A DNA stretch of 36,910 bases, from positions 1 through 36,910 of IMG/VR virus record IMGVR_UViG_3300044756_000031. One strand, written 5' to 3'. The notes below the pieces were generated by a model. That model made no database searches and had not been told where the DNA came from. It saw only the letters and a program-made list of their open reading frames with translations. Positions 8,469 to 14,737 of this stretch are shown piece after piece; positions within the stretch are counted from its first letter, which is position 1; every line of letters begins with the position of its first letter. This stretch comes from a virus. The position numbers and the translations under genes were made by a program.

Positions 8469-8861
8469 CTAGACCTCCGGCTTCGCCGCGAGACTTTCAC
8501 GATAGGCCTTCGTGCGCTTGTCGGGCTTCGCGCCCTTCAAGAGTTGCGCGGCGGTAAGCTCGGTAGTCTGGGCCGCGACAGTCTCTTCGCTAAAGTCGTG
8601 ACCAATGCCGCTGTCACTGCCGTCCACTACTGCGCGGAGCGCCCCCATCGTGTCGCACCATTTGACGTTCGACCAGGGAATGAACCGCTCCACGCCTGGA
8701 CGCTTCGGGTGCTTCGCGAAGACGCCGGCATCCCGCGCCTCAAGCTCGTACCCGTAGCCGTCGGCCCTAGTCGGGGACTCAGTGGCAACGAAGCAAGAGA
8801 CGTTACGGTCCGTCAAAGTGTCTCGGACCGACTCAATGAATACGACTTGAGACAACTTCAT
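8469..8861 (-). CDS. Hypothetical protein in packaging block
   Basis: A 130-aa protein with an ATG start at 8861, two bases after the previous stop. The first 80 residues are beta-rich (LSQVVFIESVRDTLTD, YGYELEARDAGVFAKH, PWSNVKWCDTM), followed by an acidic stretch and a Lys/Ala-rich helical end (QLLKGAKPDKRTKAYRESLA). The KHPKRPGVERFIPWSNVK part, giving a short beta hairpin with PWSNV, is common in small phage proteins near the terminase genes. No catalytic motif is visible and function is unknown. Confidence 0.7.
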   Translation of the reverse strand: MKLSQVVFIESVRDTLTDRNVSCFVATESPTRADGYGYELEARDAGVFAKHPKRPGVERFIPWSNVKWCDTMGALRAVVDGSDSGIGHDFSEETVAAQTTELTAAQLLKGAKPDKRTKAYRESLAAKPEV

Positions 8862-8863
8862 AG

Positions 8864-9277
8864 CTAGGCCACCTTCGGCGCCAGGAGCGCCATGTAGGGA
8901 TTGTAGATCCAGTTGTCGGGGACGCGGACCGCGCCGAGGTCGCGTGTCTTGTGCGTGTAGAAGACCTGGGGACGGTCGGCGAAGGGTTGCAAAAGCAACT
9001 TCGCTATCCCCAAGCGCTGCCAGCGTGGCCGCACAAAGACGTAGTGGACCACGTCGTGACCGAAGCAGGCCCAGCCGCAGATGCTGGTAGGTTCATCTTC
9101 AAGTCTGGCAACAACAGGCCGGCACTCTTCCATGCACCGGTCACGTACCTGCGTGTGTCCCGGCCAGTAGGCTGCGCCGGCGTGCCGCGCCATGTGGCTG
9201 TCGGCGTAGCTCCTAATCCAAGATGACCGTATAAAATTGAGGTCCCCTACGCCGGCGGGCTCGAGGAGGAAAGTCAC
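8864..9277 (-). CDS. GNAT-fold N-acetyltransferase-like protein
   Basis: A 137-aa protein. The GTG start at 9277 overlaps the previous TGA (GTGA); a longer in-frame extension exists but runs across two other genes and is rejected. The start TFLLEPAGVGDLNFIRSSWIRSY, and the segment VVHYVFVRPRWQRLGIAKLLL, match GNAT strand beta4 and motif A, where the acetyl-CoA pyrophosphate loop is Q/R-x-x-G-x-G/A (here QRLGIA). GNAT-like genes are found near terminase genes in several phages, substrate unknown. The C-terminal end PDNWIYNPYMAL is compact. The enzyme could modify a host or virion protein, or could have lost activity. Confidence 0.75.
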   Translation of the reverse strand: MTFLLEPAGVGDLNFIRSSWIRSYADSHMARHAGAAYWPGHTQVRDRCMEECRPVVARLEDEPTSICGWACFGHDVVHYVFVRPRWQRLGIAKLLLQPFADRPQVFYTHKTRDLGAVRVPDNWIYNPYMALLAPKVA

Positions 9278-9546
9278 TGGAGCTTGCTCAGGAGCGGCGG
9301 CGCAGCTCCCGGCTCCTCGTTCGCGGCGGTGACGTAGGAGAGCACAATGTCGCCGGTCGCTGCGTCCGTGGCCATTGCCACGCCGTCGCGGGGGTCCAGA
9401 GCCTCGATGTCCTCGGGACTGATGCGGACCCGCCCTAACTTCCTCAAGACGGCAAACGTCAACTGACGCAGCCTTGCATCGCTGTCTGTCTCCACGTGCT
9501 GCTTCACGTCTTTGCGGAAGTCTGCTCTTCCGTATCGCTTCGCCAT
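9274..9546 (-). CDS. Small hypothetical protein
   Basis: A 90-aa protein with an ATG at 9546 and a good ribosome-binding site (AGGGAG eight bases upstream). The N-terminus is basic and helical (MAKRYGRADFRKDVKQ), with a LRQLTFAVLRKLGRVRIS segment resembling a short DNA-binding or oligomerising helix pair and an EDIEALDPRDGVA stretch. Its stop overlaps the GNAT-like gene start. It lies in the packaging block. No family is recognised. Confidence 0.65.
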   Translation of the reverse strand: MAKRYGRADFRKDVKQHVETDSDARLRQLTFAVLRKLGRVRISPEDIEALDPRDGVAMATDAATGDIVLSYVTAANEEPGAAPPLLSKLQ

Positions 9547-9558
9547 AGCCTGAACTCC

Positions 9559-9894
9559 CTAGCTGGGTAACTTGCCTCGTGCCTGCAGCCACGCGAGCAT
9601 CTGCGTTGCCGCGTCGTCGTCGGAGAGATTGGCGCCGTCGCTGCGCTTGCGCGCCTCGTGGCGGATGCGGTGCAAGGCCGCGTGGATGGTCGCGATGGCC
9701 GTCCCGAGTCTGGCCAGGTCGGACGGTTCCGTGCACTCGCCCAGCTTGGCCTCGAGCGTCTCCGACGCCTTCTCCAAGCTTTCTAAACTCGCGTCGTCGT
9801 CGAGCTCGAGACCCAGAGCGCCGGCTCGGTTCACTGCCCGGTCAACTGCGCGTCGCGTGCGCTCAAGTTGGGACGGACGACCGCCAGCGCTCAT
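9559..9894 (-). CDS. Possible terminase small subunit
   Basis: A 111-aa, almost all-helical protein with an ATG at 9894. It begins with a basic GRPSQLERTRRAVDRAV region. The centre (LESLEKASETLEAKLGE and ARLGTAIATIHAALHRIRH) would form a helical hairpin, and the tail is Asp/Ala-rich. TerS proteins often pair a small N-terminal DNA-binding region with an oligomerising helical hairpin, and GRPS/L starts are common. Position at the front of the packaging genes supports this. However, terL lies four genes further on, and a DNA-recognition helix is not obvious. No clear ribosome-binding site is visible. Confidence 0.5.
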   Translation of the reverse strand: MSAGGRPSQLERTRRAVDRAVNRAGALGLELDDDASLESLEKASETLEAKLGECTEPSDLARLGTAIATIHAALHRIRHEARKRSDGANLSDDDAATQMLAWLQARGKLPS

Positions 9895-9942
9895 GCGTCA
9901 GAGTGTGCCGGATGTGCCGGCGCTGGTCAAGCGTTCAGTGAC

Positions 9943-10296
9943 CTACGGCTTCTCGCAGATGCCCCCAGCGTAGACCGGGCCACCATCGAGCCCCAACGGG
10001 TGGCGGCACACTCCGCCCAGGCTGTCACATTCGCTGGCGTAGTCTGGGTCGCCCATACAATTGGTCGTGCAGCGCCCGTACAAGTCTCCAATGCTGGAGT
10101 CCGGCACCCAAGCATGCTCCGCCCAACACACGTCAGGCGCAACGCACCCCTGCGGACACAGCCCAGCGTCAAACCCTCCTGCTGCCACAGAATCGCCCCA
10201 GGACGCGTCCGTGGTACTGGGCTTGTGTTCAGGGCCGATCGTAGGTGGGGGCACGTCAGAGCACCCGGCAAGGAGCAGCAAAGGCCATCCACGCAT
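9943..10296 (-). CDS. Cysteine-rich lipoprotein (putative moron)
   Basis: A 117-aa protein. The ATG at 10296 has a strong ribosome-binding site (AGGAG at 10305-10301). A very short signal peptide, MRGWPLLLLAGC, has a lipobox L9-A10-G11-C12, so the mature protein should be lipid-anchored. After a Pro/Ser-rich linker, eight further Cys (47, 51, 57, 76, 80, 90, 97, 114) suggest four disulfides. Such small Cys-rich lipoproteins are common in myxobacterial genomes. It is the first gene of the late block after the iteron region and does not look structural. It may be a lysogeny or late moron that alters the host envelope, for example in superinfection exclusion, but this is inference. Confidence 0.75.
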   Translation of the reverse strand: MRGWPLLLLAGCSDVPPPTIGPEHKPSTTDASWGDSVAAGGFDAGLCPQGCVAPDVCWAEHAWVPDSSIGDLYGRCTTNCMGDPDYASECDSLGGVCRHPLGLDGGPVYAGGICEKP

Positions 10297-10396
10297 TGGA
10301 CTCCTACCCTAACCCGACCTCGCGCGCGACACAATGGGACCTCCGGAACGTGCCAGTAGTCTGTCCAACCGTCGCTCACCCGACGACGCCACACGC

Positions 10397-10416
10397 CTGG
10401 ACTATATATAGTCCAG
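10397..10416. repeat. Perfect 20-bp palindrome with TATATA core
   Basis: The half-site is CTGGACTATA followed directly by its reverse complement TATAGTCCAG. Outer arms CACGCCTGGAC (10392-10402) and GTCCAGGCGTG (10416-10426) extend the symmetry asymmetrically. The arms carry the same CGCCTGGACT word as the neighbouring iterons. There is no run of T after the stem in either direction, so a rho-independent terminator is unlikely. An AT-rich unwinding element or a dimeric protein-binding site fits better. Confidence 0.7.
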
Positions 10417-10440
10417 TCCAGGCGTGGACTGTGGGTGGAT

Positions 10441-10480
10441 TGTCCTAGCGTGTCTAACGGTGTCCAAGCGTGTCCAGGCG
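10441..10480 (-). repeat. Four tandem 10-bp iterons
   Basis: Read on the minus strand the four units are CGCCTGGACA, CGCTTGGACA, CCGTTAGACA and CGCTAGGACA, with exact 10-bp spacing, about one helical turn. Two more copies (CGCCTGGACT) lie at 10424-10415 on the minus strand and 10394-10403 on the plus strand, flanking the AT palindrome. The array abuts the stop codon of the PrimPol gene. Helical phasing suggests cooperative binding by an initiator or regulator. Confidence 0.75.
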
Positions 10481-12331
10481 TCATGACTTTATCGTGTGAA
10501 GGTGTTGCCAAACGCGCCCAACTTTGACCGAGCTGACGTTCACTCGACCGCCGAGATGGACAAGAGCTTTAGTGAGGTTGCCGCCGCTCAACCCAGTAAC
10601 TGCGCCGAGCTCCGCCTTGCCGAGTCCTAGCGGATGCCCAGAGAGCGCCTCTACGACCTTGCGTGACGTCTTCTCGAGCCACTGCTTGTCGTCCTGCCCC
10701 TTCTTCACGGCACGGGCCTCTGCGATGGCCTCAACACCAACAACGCGCACCGCAAGTCCCCACTTGGAGTCATCAAGGCTTGGTTGGTCCGTGATGCTGA
10801 GCGCCCAATCGTCGACTGGATCGCCATGCGATCGGCTCTTGATGTGCGTGACCTTGACCGGCTCGCCTTTGGCGTTTGTCAGCAGGTAGATGGAGTCACA
10901 CGCTGCGAAGATGGCTTGAGACCCGGCCAGCGCGGCACGTGGATCGCGCTCGACGGAGCCATCGAGGCTGGCCTTGTTTGCGTGGTGAATGACGAGCGGC
11001 CTGCACTTCGTTTCTTCGCTGATGCTTCCGAGCAGGTCCAGAGCGCTGCGCACCTCGGCATCGCTCTGCTTGACGCTGCCGTCTCGAGTCGCATCGAGTG
11101 AGTCGATCAACACAACATCACGACCGGACATGATCTCTGTCCAAGCGTTGCGATGCGCCTCTATCAACTTGATAGGATTGCCGTTTCGCATCTTCGGGTA
11201 CGTGAATAATCTCAGGCTGTCGCCGAGCTCTTCGAGCTGACGTCCAGACGTGTTAGCTAGGCGCTGGTATCGGCGCTGCGTCGTAGCGATGCCCTGTTCA
11301 TTGTCTACGTGCGTGACCTTCTGCGGCTCACAGCCAGTGAACGCGCCCCACGCAGAGGCGCCAACGGCGAGAGACAGCAAGAGCGCCTGACTCACGACTG
11401 TCTTGCCGCTGAATCCGAAACCGCCGATGATGTGCGCAGGTCCTCCGCCGCTCGGCATGCCGATGCGCTCCACGAGGTAGTGAAGGGGCGGCAGTGGTTT
11501 CGCTAGGTCGAGGCCAGTGAGCGGCTTGGTGCCGAGCTCGCCGGCGCCGGGCTCGACGGCATCGGCGGCGTCCATGTTGCGCTCGGCCGACTCGGCGATC
11601 TTGAGCACCTCACGCCCGTCGAGCGGCGGACGACAGCGAGCGTGGTTCACGGCTTCGAGCAGGGGCAGGATTTCGGCCGCAGTCATGCCACGGCGGCGCA
11701 CACTTCCAGCGATACTCGCCAACATGTTGTTGCGCTCGCCCGTTACGAAGTGGTCGGCCAATGGAGCTGCAACCAGGGTTGCGCTCGGTCGCGACGCCAT
11801 GAGGTCGAGCATCCATCGCGGCGCATCAGCGATGCCGCAGCTCCATGGATCGCGTTCCCAGGTGTACGCCTCGCCCGTGTCCTCGTGTCGAGACGGCGGC
11901 GCCATGAGATAGCCGCCCGTCCCCTTGATATCGACGCCGCGCGCCAGCGTCTTTGGGAAGGATGTCCAGCCAGGCGGCGCAAAGAGGTACAGGTGAGTGC
12001 CCCCGTCGCCGCGACCCGAATGCGCGATCGGCGTGTCCGGTATCTCTCGCCCGGCTACGAGCTGAATCCAGCTCGCAATGCCGTCATGACGAGGGTCAAT
12101 GTCCACGCCGAACAGCACCTTACCGTTCGGTCCAAACGGACCCATCGCGATGCCCATGTCTCGACGCAGCGACGGAGCGAACCACTCGTCGAGCGGCGCG
12201 TCATGAGCCTTCGCGTCGTGTACGCCGTGCGTCGTGGTCGGTGTCTTCCCGCTGCATGGGAATACGTGAAAGCCGCTTTGCGTGTAGCGCTCGGCCCAGT
12301 CGCGCATGGGGTTCGAAGAGGCCTGCATCAC
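10481..12331 (-). CDS. Bifunctional primase-polymerase with RecA-like helicase domain
   Basis: A 616-aa protein; GTG at 12331 or ATG at 12328 both overlap the previous stop. The N-terminal PrimPol domain (about 10-180) has the catalytic DID pair (77-79, FGVDIDP), GTHLYLF with its His (113), and VDIKGTGGYLMAPPS (133-147), all classic for bifunctional DNA primase/polymerase. A RecA-like ATPase follows, with a Walker A GFGFSGKT (304-311) and a Walker B DVVLIDS (405-411) plus an IHH sensor (448-450), as in RepA/AAA_25 helicases. A winged-helix end (about 565-610) could bind DNA. It primes and unwinds phage DNA. The iteron region directly follows its stop codon. Confidence 0.9.
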   Translation of the reverse strand: MMQASSNPMRDWAERYTQSGFHVFPCSGKTPTTTHGVHDAKAHDAPLDEWFAPSLRRDMGIAMGPFGPNGKVLFGVDIDPRHDGIASWIQLVAGREIPDTPIAHSGRGDGGTHLYLFAPPGWTSFPKTLARGVDIKGTGGYLMAPPSRHEDTGEAYTWERDPWSCGIADAPRWMLDLMASRPSATLVAAPLADHFVTGERNNMLASIAGSVRRRGMTAAEILPLLEAVNHARCRPPLDGREVLKIAESAERNMDAADAVEPGAGELGTKPLTGLDLAKPLPPLHYLVERIGMPSGGGPAHIIGGFGFSGKTVVSQALLLSLAVGASAWGAFTGCEPQKVTHVDNEQGIATTQRRYQRLANTSGRQLEELGDSLRLFTYPKMRNGNPIKLIEAHRNAWTEIMSGRDVVLIDSLDATRDGSVKQSDAEVRSALDLLGSISEETKCRPLVIHHANKASLDGSVERDPRAALAGSQAIFAACDSIYLLTNAKGEPVKVTHIKSRSHGDPVDDWALSITDQPSLDDSKWGLAVRVVGVEAIAEARAVKKGQDDKQWLEKTSRKVVEALSGHPLGLGKAELGAVTGLSGGNLTKALVHLGGRVNVSSVKVGRVWQHLHTIKS

Positions 12332-12717
12332 GGCGCCTCTCCAGTCTTGAGACGCTCGAGTTCAACGGCTCGATGCCTAGCGATGCTCACGCCGCGCCTG
12401 TTCTCAAACACAAATCCGCTCGCTTCTCGTACGCATTGGAAAACATCCTTCATGACCTCAGCGCCCCCAAAGCGTATGAACTTCCAGCCGTCGCGCTCGA
12501 GATGGCGCTGTCGCTTGCGGTCCTTGGTGATGTCGGCGGGCTTGCTGTGGCCACGCATCCCATCGAGCTCGATGGCGACTTGATACGCCACGTCCGCAAA
12601 GTCGATGATGTAAAGCGCAACGTGGTCGTAGTGATCGACCTTCACGCGATGCTGGAAGGTCAGAGGCGGCGCAGTTTTGCGCCACTCTTCTGCAAAGAGT
12701 CTTTCAATCGGGCTCAT
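12328..12717 (-). CDS. DUF559/Vsr-like PD-(D/E)XK endonuclease
   Basis: A 129-aa protein. ATG at 12717 was chosen because it overlaps the RusA-like stop (ATGA) and follows GGGGGGAGGAG. The core has SPIERLFAEEW (Glu5), YIIDFADV (Asp39), VAIELDGMRGH (Glu50, Asp52, His57) and KDRKRQRHLERDGWKFIRF, the usual pattern of DUF559, a family related to very-short-patch repair endonucleases. The D...E-x-D/N-G core supports a metal-dependent nuclease. In this operon, next to RusA and PrimPol, it may process branched or mismatched DNA during replication or recombination. Specificity is unknown. Confidence 0.8.
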   Translation of the reverse strand: MSPIERLFAEEWRKTAPPLTFQHRVKVDHYDHVALYIIDFADVAYQVAIELDGMRGHSKPADITKDRKRQRHLERDGWKFIRFGGAEVMKDVFQCVREASGFVFENRRGVSIARHRAVELERLKTGEAP

Positions 12718-13088
12718 GACTCCTCCCCCCAAACTTCAACGCGAACACCCGCGACGTGGCCCCGCTCTTGGGCGTAGGACCACTTCAGGTTTGCATCATC
12801 GACCCCCAGCCACATGGCCACCGCGTCCTGAACGTGCTTGAAGGAGCCGGCGAGATTATCCGCGTCCATGCTGCGGCCGCGTGTGGGAATTATTCTCGTG
12901 AGCCACACGCCCGCGACCGGGCCAAAGTTCTCTGCGGCTTTGGGCGAGAAGGTCGAAGACAGTTGCAGATAGCAAAGCGCTTGTTGGCTTTTCTTCCGCT
13001 TATGCTTCTGGGCCCAGTGCTCCCGTTGATTGGCCTCGCTAACCAACTTCACCGGAATCACCACCGTGGCGATGGGGCGGGGGGTCAT
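12714..13088 (-). CDS. RusA-like Holliday junction resolvase
   Basis: A 124-aa protein with its ATG at 13088 overlapping the previous TGA. Key motifs are MDADNLAGSFKHVQDAV (Asp75, Asp77) and LGVDDANLKW (Asp97/98), equivalent to the RusA D-x-DN-x-x-K...D-A-L...GVxxDD signature used for metal-ion catalysis. The N-terminal half (VVIPVKLVSEANQREHW, KHKRKKSQQAL) has the basic region typical of the family. RusA proteins cut four-way junctions made in phage recombination and replication, and help clear branches before packaging. Length is normal. Confidence 0.85.
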   Translation of the reverse strand: MTPRPIATVVIPVKLVSEANQREHWAQKHKRKKSQQALCYLQLSSTFSPKAAENFGPVAGVWLTRIIPTRGRSMDADNLAGSFKHVQDAVAMWLGVDDANLKWSYAQERGHVAGVRVEVWGEES

Positions 13089-13387
13089 CCGCGCACCGCC
13101 CCGCAATGCGGACAGTTCTCCGGCGTGATTACGAAGATAAAATCACCCGACGCAATGGCGATGACGTCGTGCGTCCAGTTGCCCGCGCCGTAGATGATGC
13201 CGATCTCTCTGTCGACGCGCGCCACGAGGGGCGGCGTGCAATGCGACCTGAATGGCCAGTTCTCGTTAGCCGCAAAATAGAGCGGGAGCCCCGGCACGAA
13301 ATTCTCAACATCCCTTCGGTTGTCGAGGATGAGCCGATCCGAGTTGACGTTGGTCGACAGTGCAATGCGGCCGACTAGCTTCCTCAC
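13085..13387 (-). CDS. Hypothetical protein with C-terminal CPHCG
   Basis: A 100-aa protein. The GTG at 13387 was preferred to a TTG at 13414 because it overlaps the stop of the small gene upstream (GTGA) and is preceded by a G-rich stretch. Residues are beta-rich (GLPLYFAANENWPFR, DVIAIASGDFIFVITP), and the C-terminus has one CPHCG zinc-binding-like hook. The single CxxC could bind zinc only as a dimer. No family is recognised. Confidence 0.65.
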   Translation of the reverse strand: MRKLVGRIALSTNVNSDRLILDNRRDVENFVPGLPLYFAANENWPFRSHCTPPLVARVDREIGIIYGAGNWTHDVIAIASGDFIFVITPENCPHCGAVRG

Positions 13388-13509
13388 ACCCGCCCCCCAT
13401 GATGCAGGGGACAAGTCCTATCGGCGCAATGAGGCGGGGCCGCGAGCCAGCAGCCGCATGAGAGTTTGAACAAACGCAGGGTGTTGGCGATGGCGTACAG
13501 GCGGGTCAC
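13384..13509 (-). CDS. 41-residue Cys/His-rich small protein
   Basis: GTG at 13509 overlaps the methyltransferase stop (GTGA), and the stop at 13386-13384 overlaps the next GTG (GTGA), so the ORF fits exactly between two neighbours. The peptide starts VTRLYAIANTLRLFKLSC and contains CGCW, HCAD, TCPLHH; five Cys and three His in 41 residues could bind a metal. No family is recognised, and codon-level support is limited to the perfect coupling at both ends. Confidence 0.55.
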   Translation of the reverse strand: MTRLYAIANTLRLFKLSCGCWLAAPPHCADRTCPLHHGGRV

Positions 13510-14264
13510 AGCTTGACCCCGAAGAGTGCGGTCTGGCCGGCTCGAGATGCAGCGAAGGTGCTGTCGTTGTCTTCGGCAGAGAGGCGCGCTCGTGCGACAG
13601 CGGCGTATTCGGCACTAAGCTCGAAGCCAATGAAGCGTCGACCCGTACGAAGTGCCGCCACGCCGGTCGTTCCGCTGCCGCAGAAGGGATCCAAAATCAG
13701 ATCGTCCGGATCAGTAAACTGCTCAATGATGCGAATCATGAGATCGACGGGCTTCTGTGTTGGATGTGCTCGCTCGGCCGCCATCGGCTGTACGCCGGTA
13801 GCCATCCGTGGGCATTCCCAGTACGCGGCATGCCCACCGTTATTCCAACGCTTGCGGCCCTTGCGGTGCATGATGGCGATGCCTTCGCCCGATTGCGCAG
13901 GACGATCGCCGGTGAACTGCGGGGCGCCGCCTAACCGATGCCAGAACCCGGCGCGGATCCACGCGTCGCCCGTCGCGTCCTGATATCGCCCGAGCTGTTC
14001 GAGCGCGCAGAAGATGATCGCCCAGCGCTCGGCAGCTTCAACAGCTCGAGGCCCGACGACGGCCGGATCGACACCATCGAAGGGGATGTAGCGCGTCTTG
14101 CCCATCCCCTCGTTAGCGACTGCGCTTTTATTACGAATCGCGCCACGAATCGTGCGCGCGTTCTTCGACGTGCGCTGATCGTATGGCGCATCGCTAATGA
14201 CGTGCGTCACGCGCGGCCAGTCGGCGGCCATGCAGTCCCCTTCATGCAGCGTCCAGCGCCTCAT
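13506..14264 (-). CDS. DNA adenine/cytosine-N4 methyltransferase
   Basis: A 252-aa protein. ATG at 14264 overlaps the previous TGA (TGATG) and follows GGTGGTGAAG; a longer start at 14333 would run into the upstream gene. Motif IV comes first (DAPY at 25-28 instead of the usual DPPY), then HPTQKPVDLM (167-176) and the SAM-binding DPFCGSGTTG (192-201) near the C-terminus, followed by FIGFELSAEYA. This order is that of a beta-class amino-methyltransferase. It probably protects phage DNA or marks origins; no partner endonuclease lies next to it. The Pro-to-Ala change in motif IV is unusual but the Tyr is kept. Confidence 0.85.
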   Translation of the reverse strand: MRRWTLHEGDCMAADWPRVTHVISDAPYDQRTSKNARTIRGAIRNKSAVANEGMGKTRYIPFDGVDPAVVGPRAVEAAERWAIIFCALEQLGRYQDATGDAWIRAGFWHRLGGAPQFTGDRPAQSGEGIAIMHRKGRKRWNNGGHAAYWECPRMATGVQPMAAERAHPTQKPVDLMIRIIEQFTDPDDLILDPFCGSGTTGVAALRTGRRFIGFELSAEYAAVARARLSAEDNDSTFAASRAGQTALFGVKL

Positions 14265-14554
14265 CACTTCACCACCATCAGCCGCGTCGGCGAGGTCGTC
14301 CCAAGTTCGGCCGCCTTTACATGCTCCGCCCACCGCCGCTCGCTATCCCGCACCTCCGCCTTGCGCGAGGCCAGTTCGATGCGGGCGTGGTGCGCCTGCG
14401 CGCTGGCGGAAAGCTGATGCCAGGGCAAGCGGTCAGTGCAGCCCCTAATGCTCTCTTCGTAGGCGACGCGGCCCAGCTCGTTCAGTGCCTTTGACTCTGA
14501 TTCATCGACGTTCGCGCGTATGGTCACGGTCGTCCTCCCATTTGTTTCGCTCAT
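14264..14554 (-). CDS. First gene of the leftward unit, small hypothetical protein
   Basis: A 96-aa protein; ATG at 14554 was preferred to a TTG at 14581. It starts MSETNGRTTVTIRANVDES, and the helical remainder includes LPWHQLSASAQAHHAR, a PW-x-x-L-x-x-x-x-x-x-x-R pattern also seen in the rightward operon gene at 16607. The end is Thr/Ser-rich. Its stop overlaps the methyltransferase start. With the predicted leftward promoter at 14705-14732, the mRNA leader is about 140 nt. Function is unknown. Confidence 0.65.
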   Translation of the reverse strand: MSETNGRTTVTIRANVDESESKALNELGRVAYEESIRGCTDRLPWHQLSASAQAHHARIELASRKAEVRDSERRWAEHVKAAELGTTSPTRLMVVK

Positions 14555-14682
14555 CGCTTGTCCAGGTAGAAAATTTTGCAAAAAAGCCCCGTTCAGTTCC
14601 GTAACGCCACAAGCGCCCCAGGCTGAGCCGTGTGTCAGATCAGTCGCTATCGAGACGCGGGAAACAGTCGGTGCACGCGTCC

Positions 14683-14712
14683 TTGACCGTCGACATGATC
14701 CGTGAGTATAAT
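14683..14712 (+). promoter_or_regulatory. Predicted rightward promoter of the regulator gene
   Basis: TTGACC (14683-14688), an 18-bp spacer and a perfect TATAAT (14707-14712). The start site would be near 14719, giving a leader of about 19 nt before ATG 14738. The -10 lies inside the palindrome 14706-14717, which implies repression or autoregulation. Confidence 0.65.
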
Positions 14713-14732
14713 TATACGTATAGCGGCGTCAA
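14705..14732 (-). promoter_or_regulatory. Predicted leftward early promoter
   Basis: On the minus strand a -35 TTGACG (14732-14727) is followed after 16 bases by -10 TATACT (14710-14705), a good sigma70-like match. It faces the methyltransferase-PrimPol unit. The -10 overlaps the palindrome 14706-14717, so one bound protein could block this promoter and the rightward one. Bioinformatic prediction only. Confidence 0.55.
14706..14717. promoter_or_regulatory. Operator-like palindrome O1
   Basis: Perfect 12-bp palindrome GTATAATTATAC covering the -10 elements of the two opposing promoters. The ATAATTAT core recurs in a second perfect palindrome at 15377-15388. AT-rich words of this kind are rare in this GC-rich genome. 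It is the best candidate binding site for the regulator encoded immediately to the right. Confidence 0.6.
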
Positions 14733-14737
14733 ACAAA

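Larger units (their letters stand above)
10297..10480. promoter_or_regulatory. Intergenic control region, candidate replication origin or late promoter
   Basis: A 184-bp gap between the PrimPol-helicase stop and the lipoprotein ATG, one of the few true intergenic stretches in the leftward unit. It contains four 10-bp tandem repeats (10441-10480), further copies of the same 10-mer on both strands, and a perfect 20-bp palindrome with an AT core (10397-10416). This fits an iteron-type origin next to the replication gene. It also fits a regulated late promoter, since the late genes start right after it. No consensus -35/-10 pair was found for the late genes. Confidence 0.55.

Noticed and set aside
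8864-9736. A 290-residue extended version of the GNAT-like protein
   Set aside because: The extra N-terminal part reads Arg/Gly/Gln-rich noise over two other genes; GTG 9277 overlaps the preceding stop and starts the real domain.
10397-10426. Rho-independent terminator at the AT palindrome
   Set aside because: There is no T-run after the stem on either strand and the loop is inside a perfectly AT-rich palindrome; a binding or unwinding site is more likely.
11642-12777. Long plus-strand ORFs opposite the PrimPol and DUF559 genes
   Set aside because: Arg/Ser-rich shadow frames with no motif; the minus-strand genes have intact catalytic motifs and coupling.
13464-13475. GTTTG-AA-CAAAC inverted repeat as an operator
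   Set aside because: Five-base arms, and it lies inside the coupled 41-codon gene; no promoter elements nearby.
14702-14737. GTG start for the regulator gene at 14702
   Set aside because: It lies upstream of the predicted transcription start and inside the promoter/operator; ATG 14738 fits the short leader.
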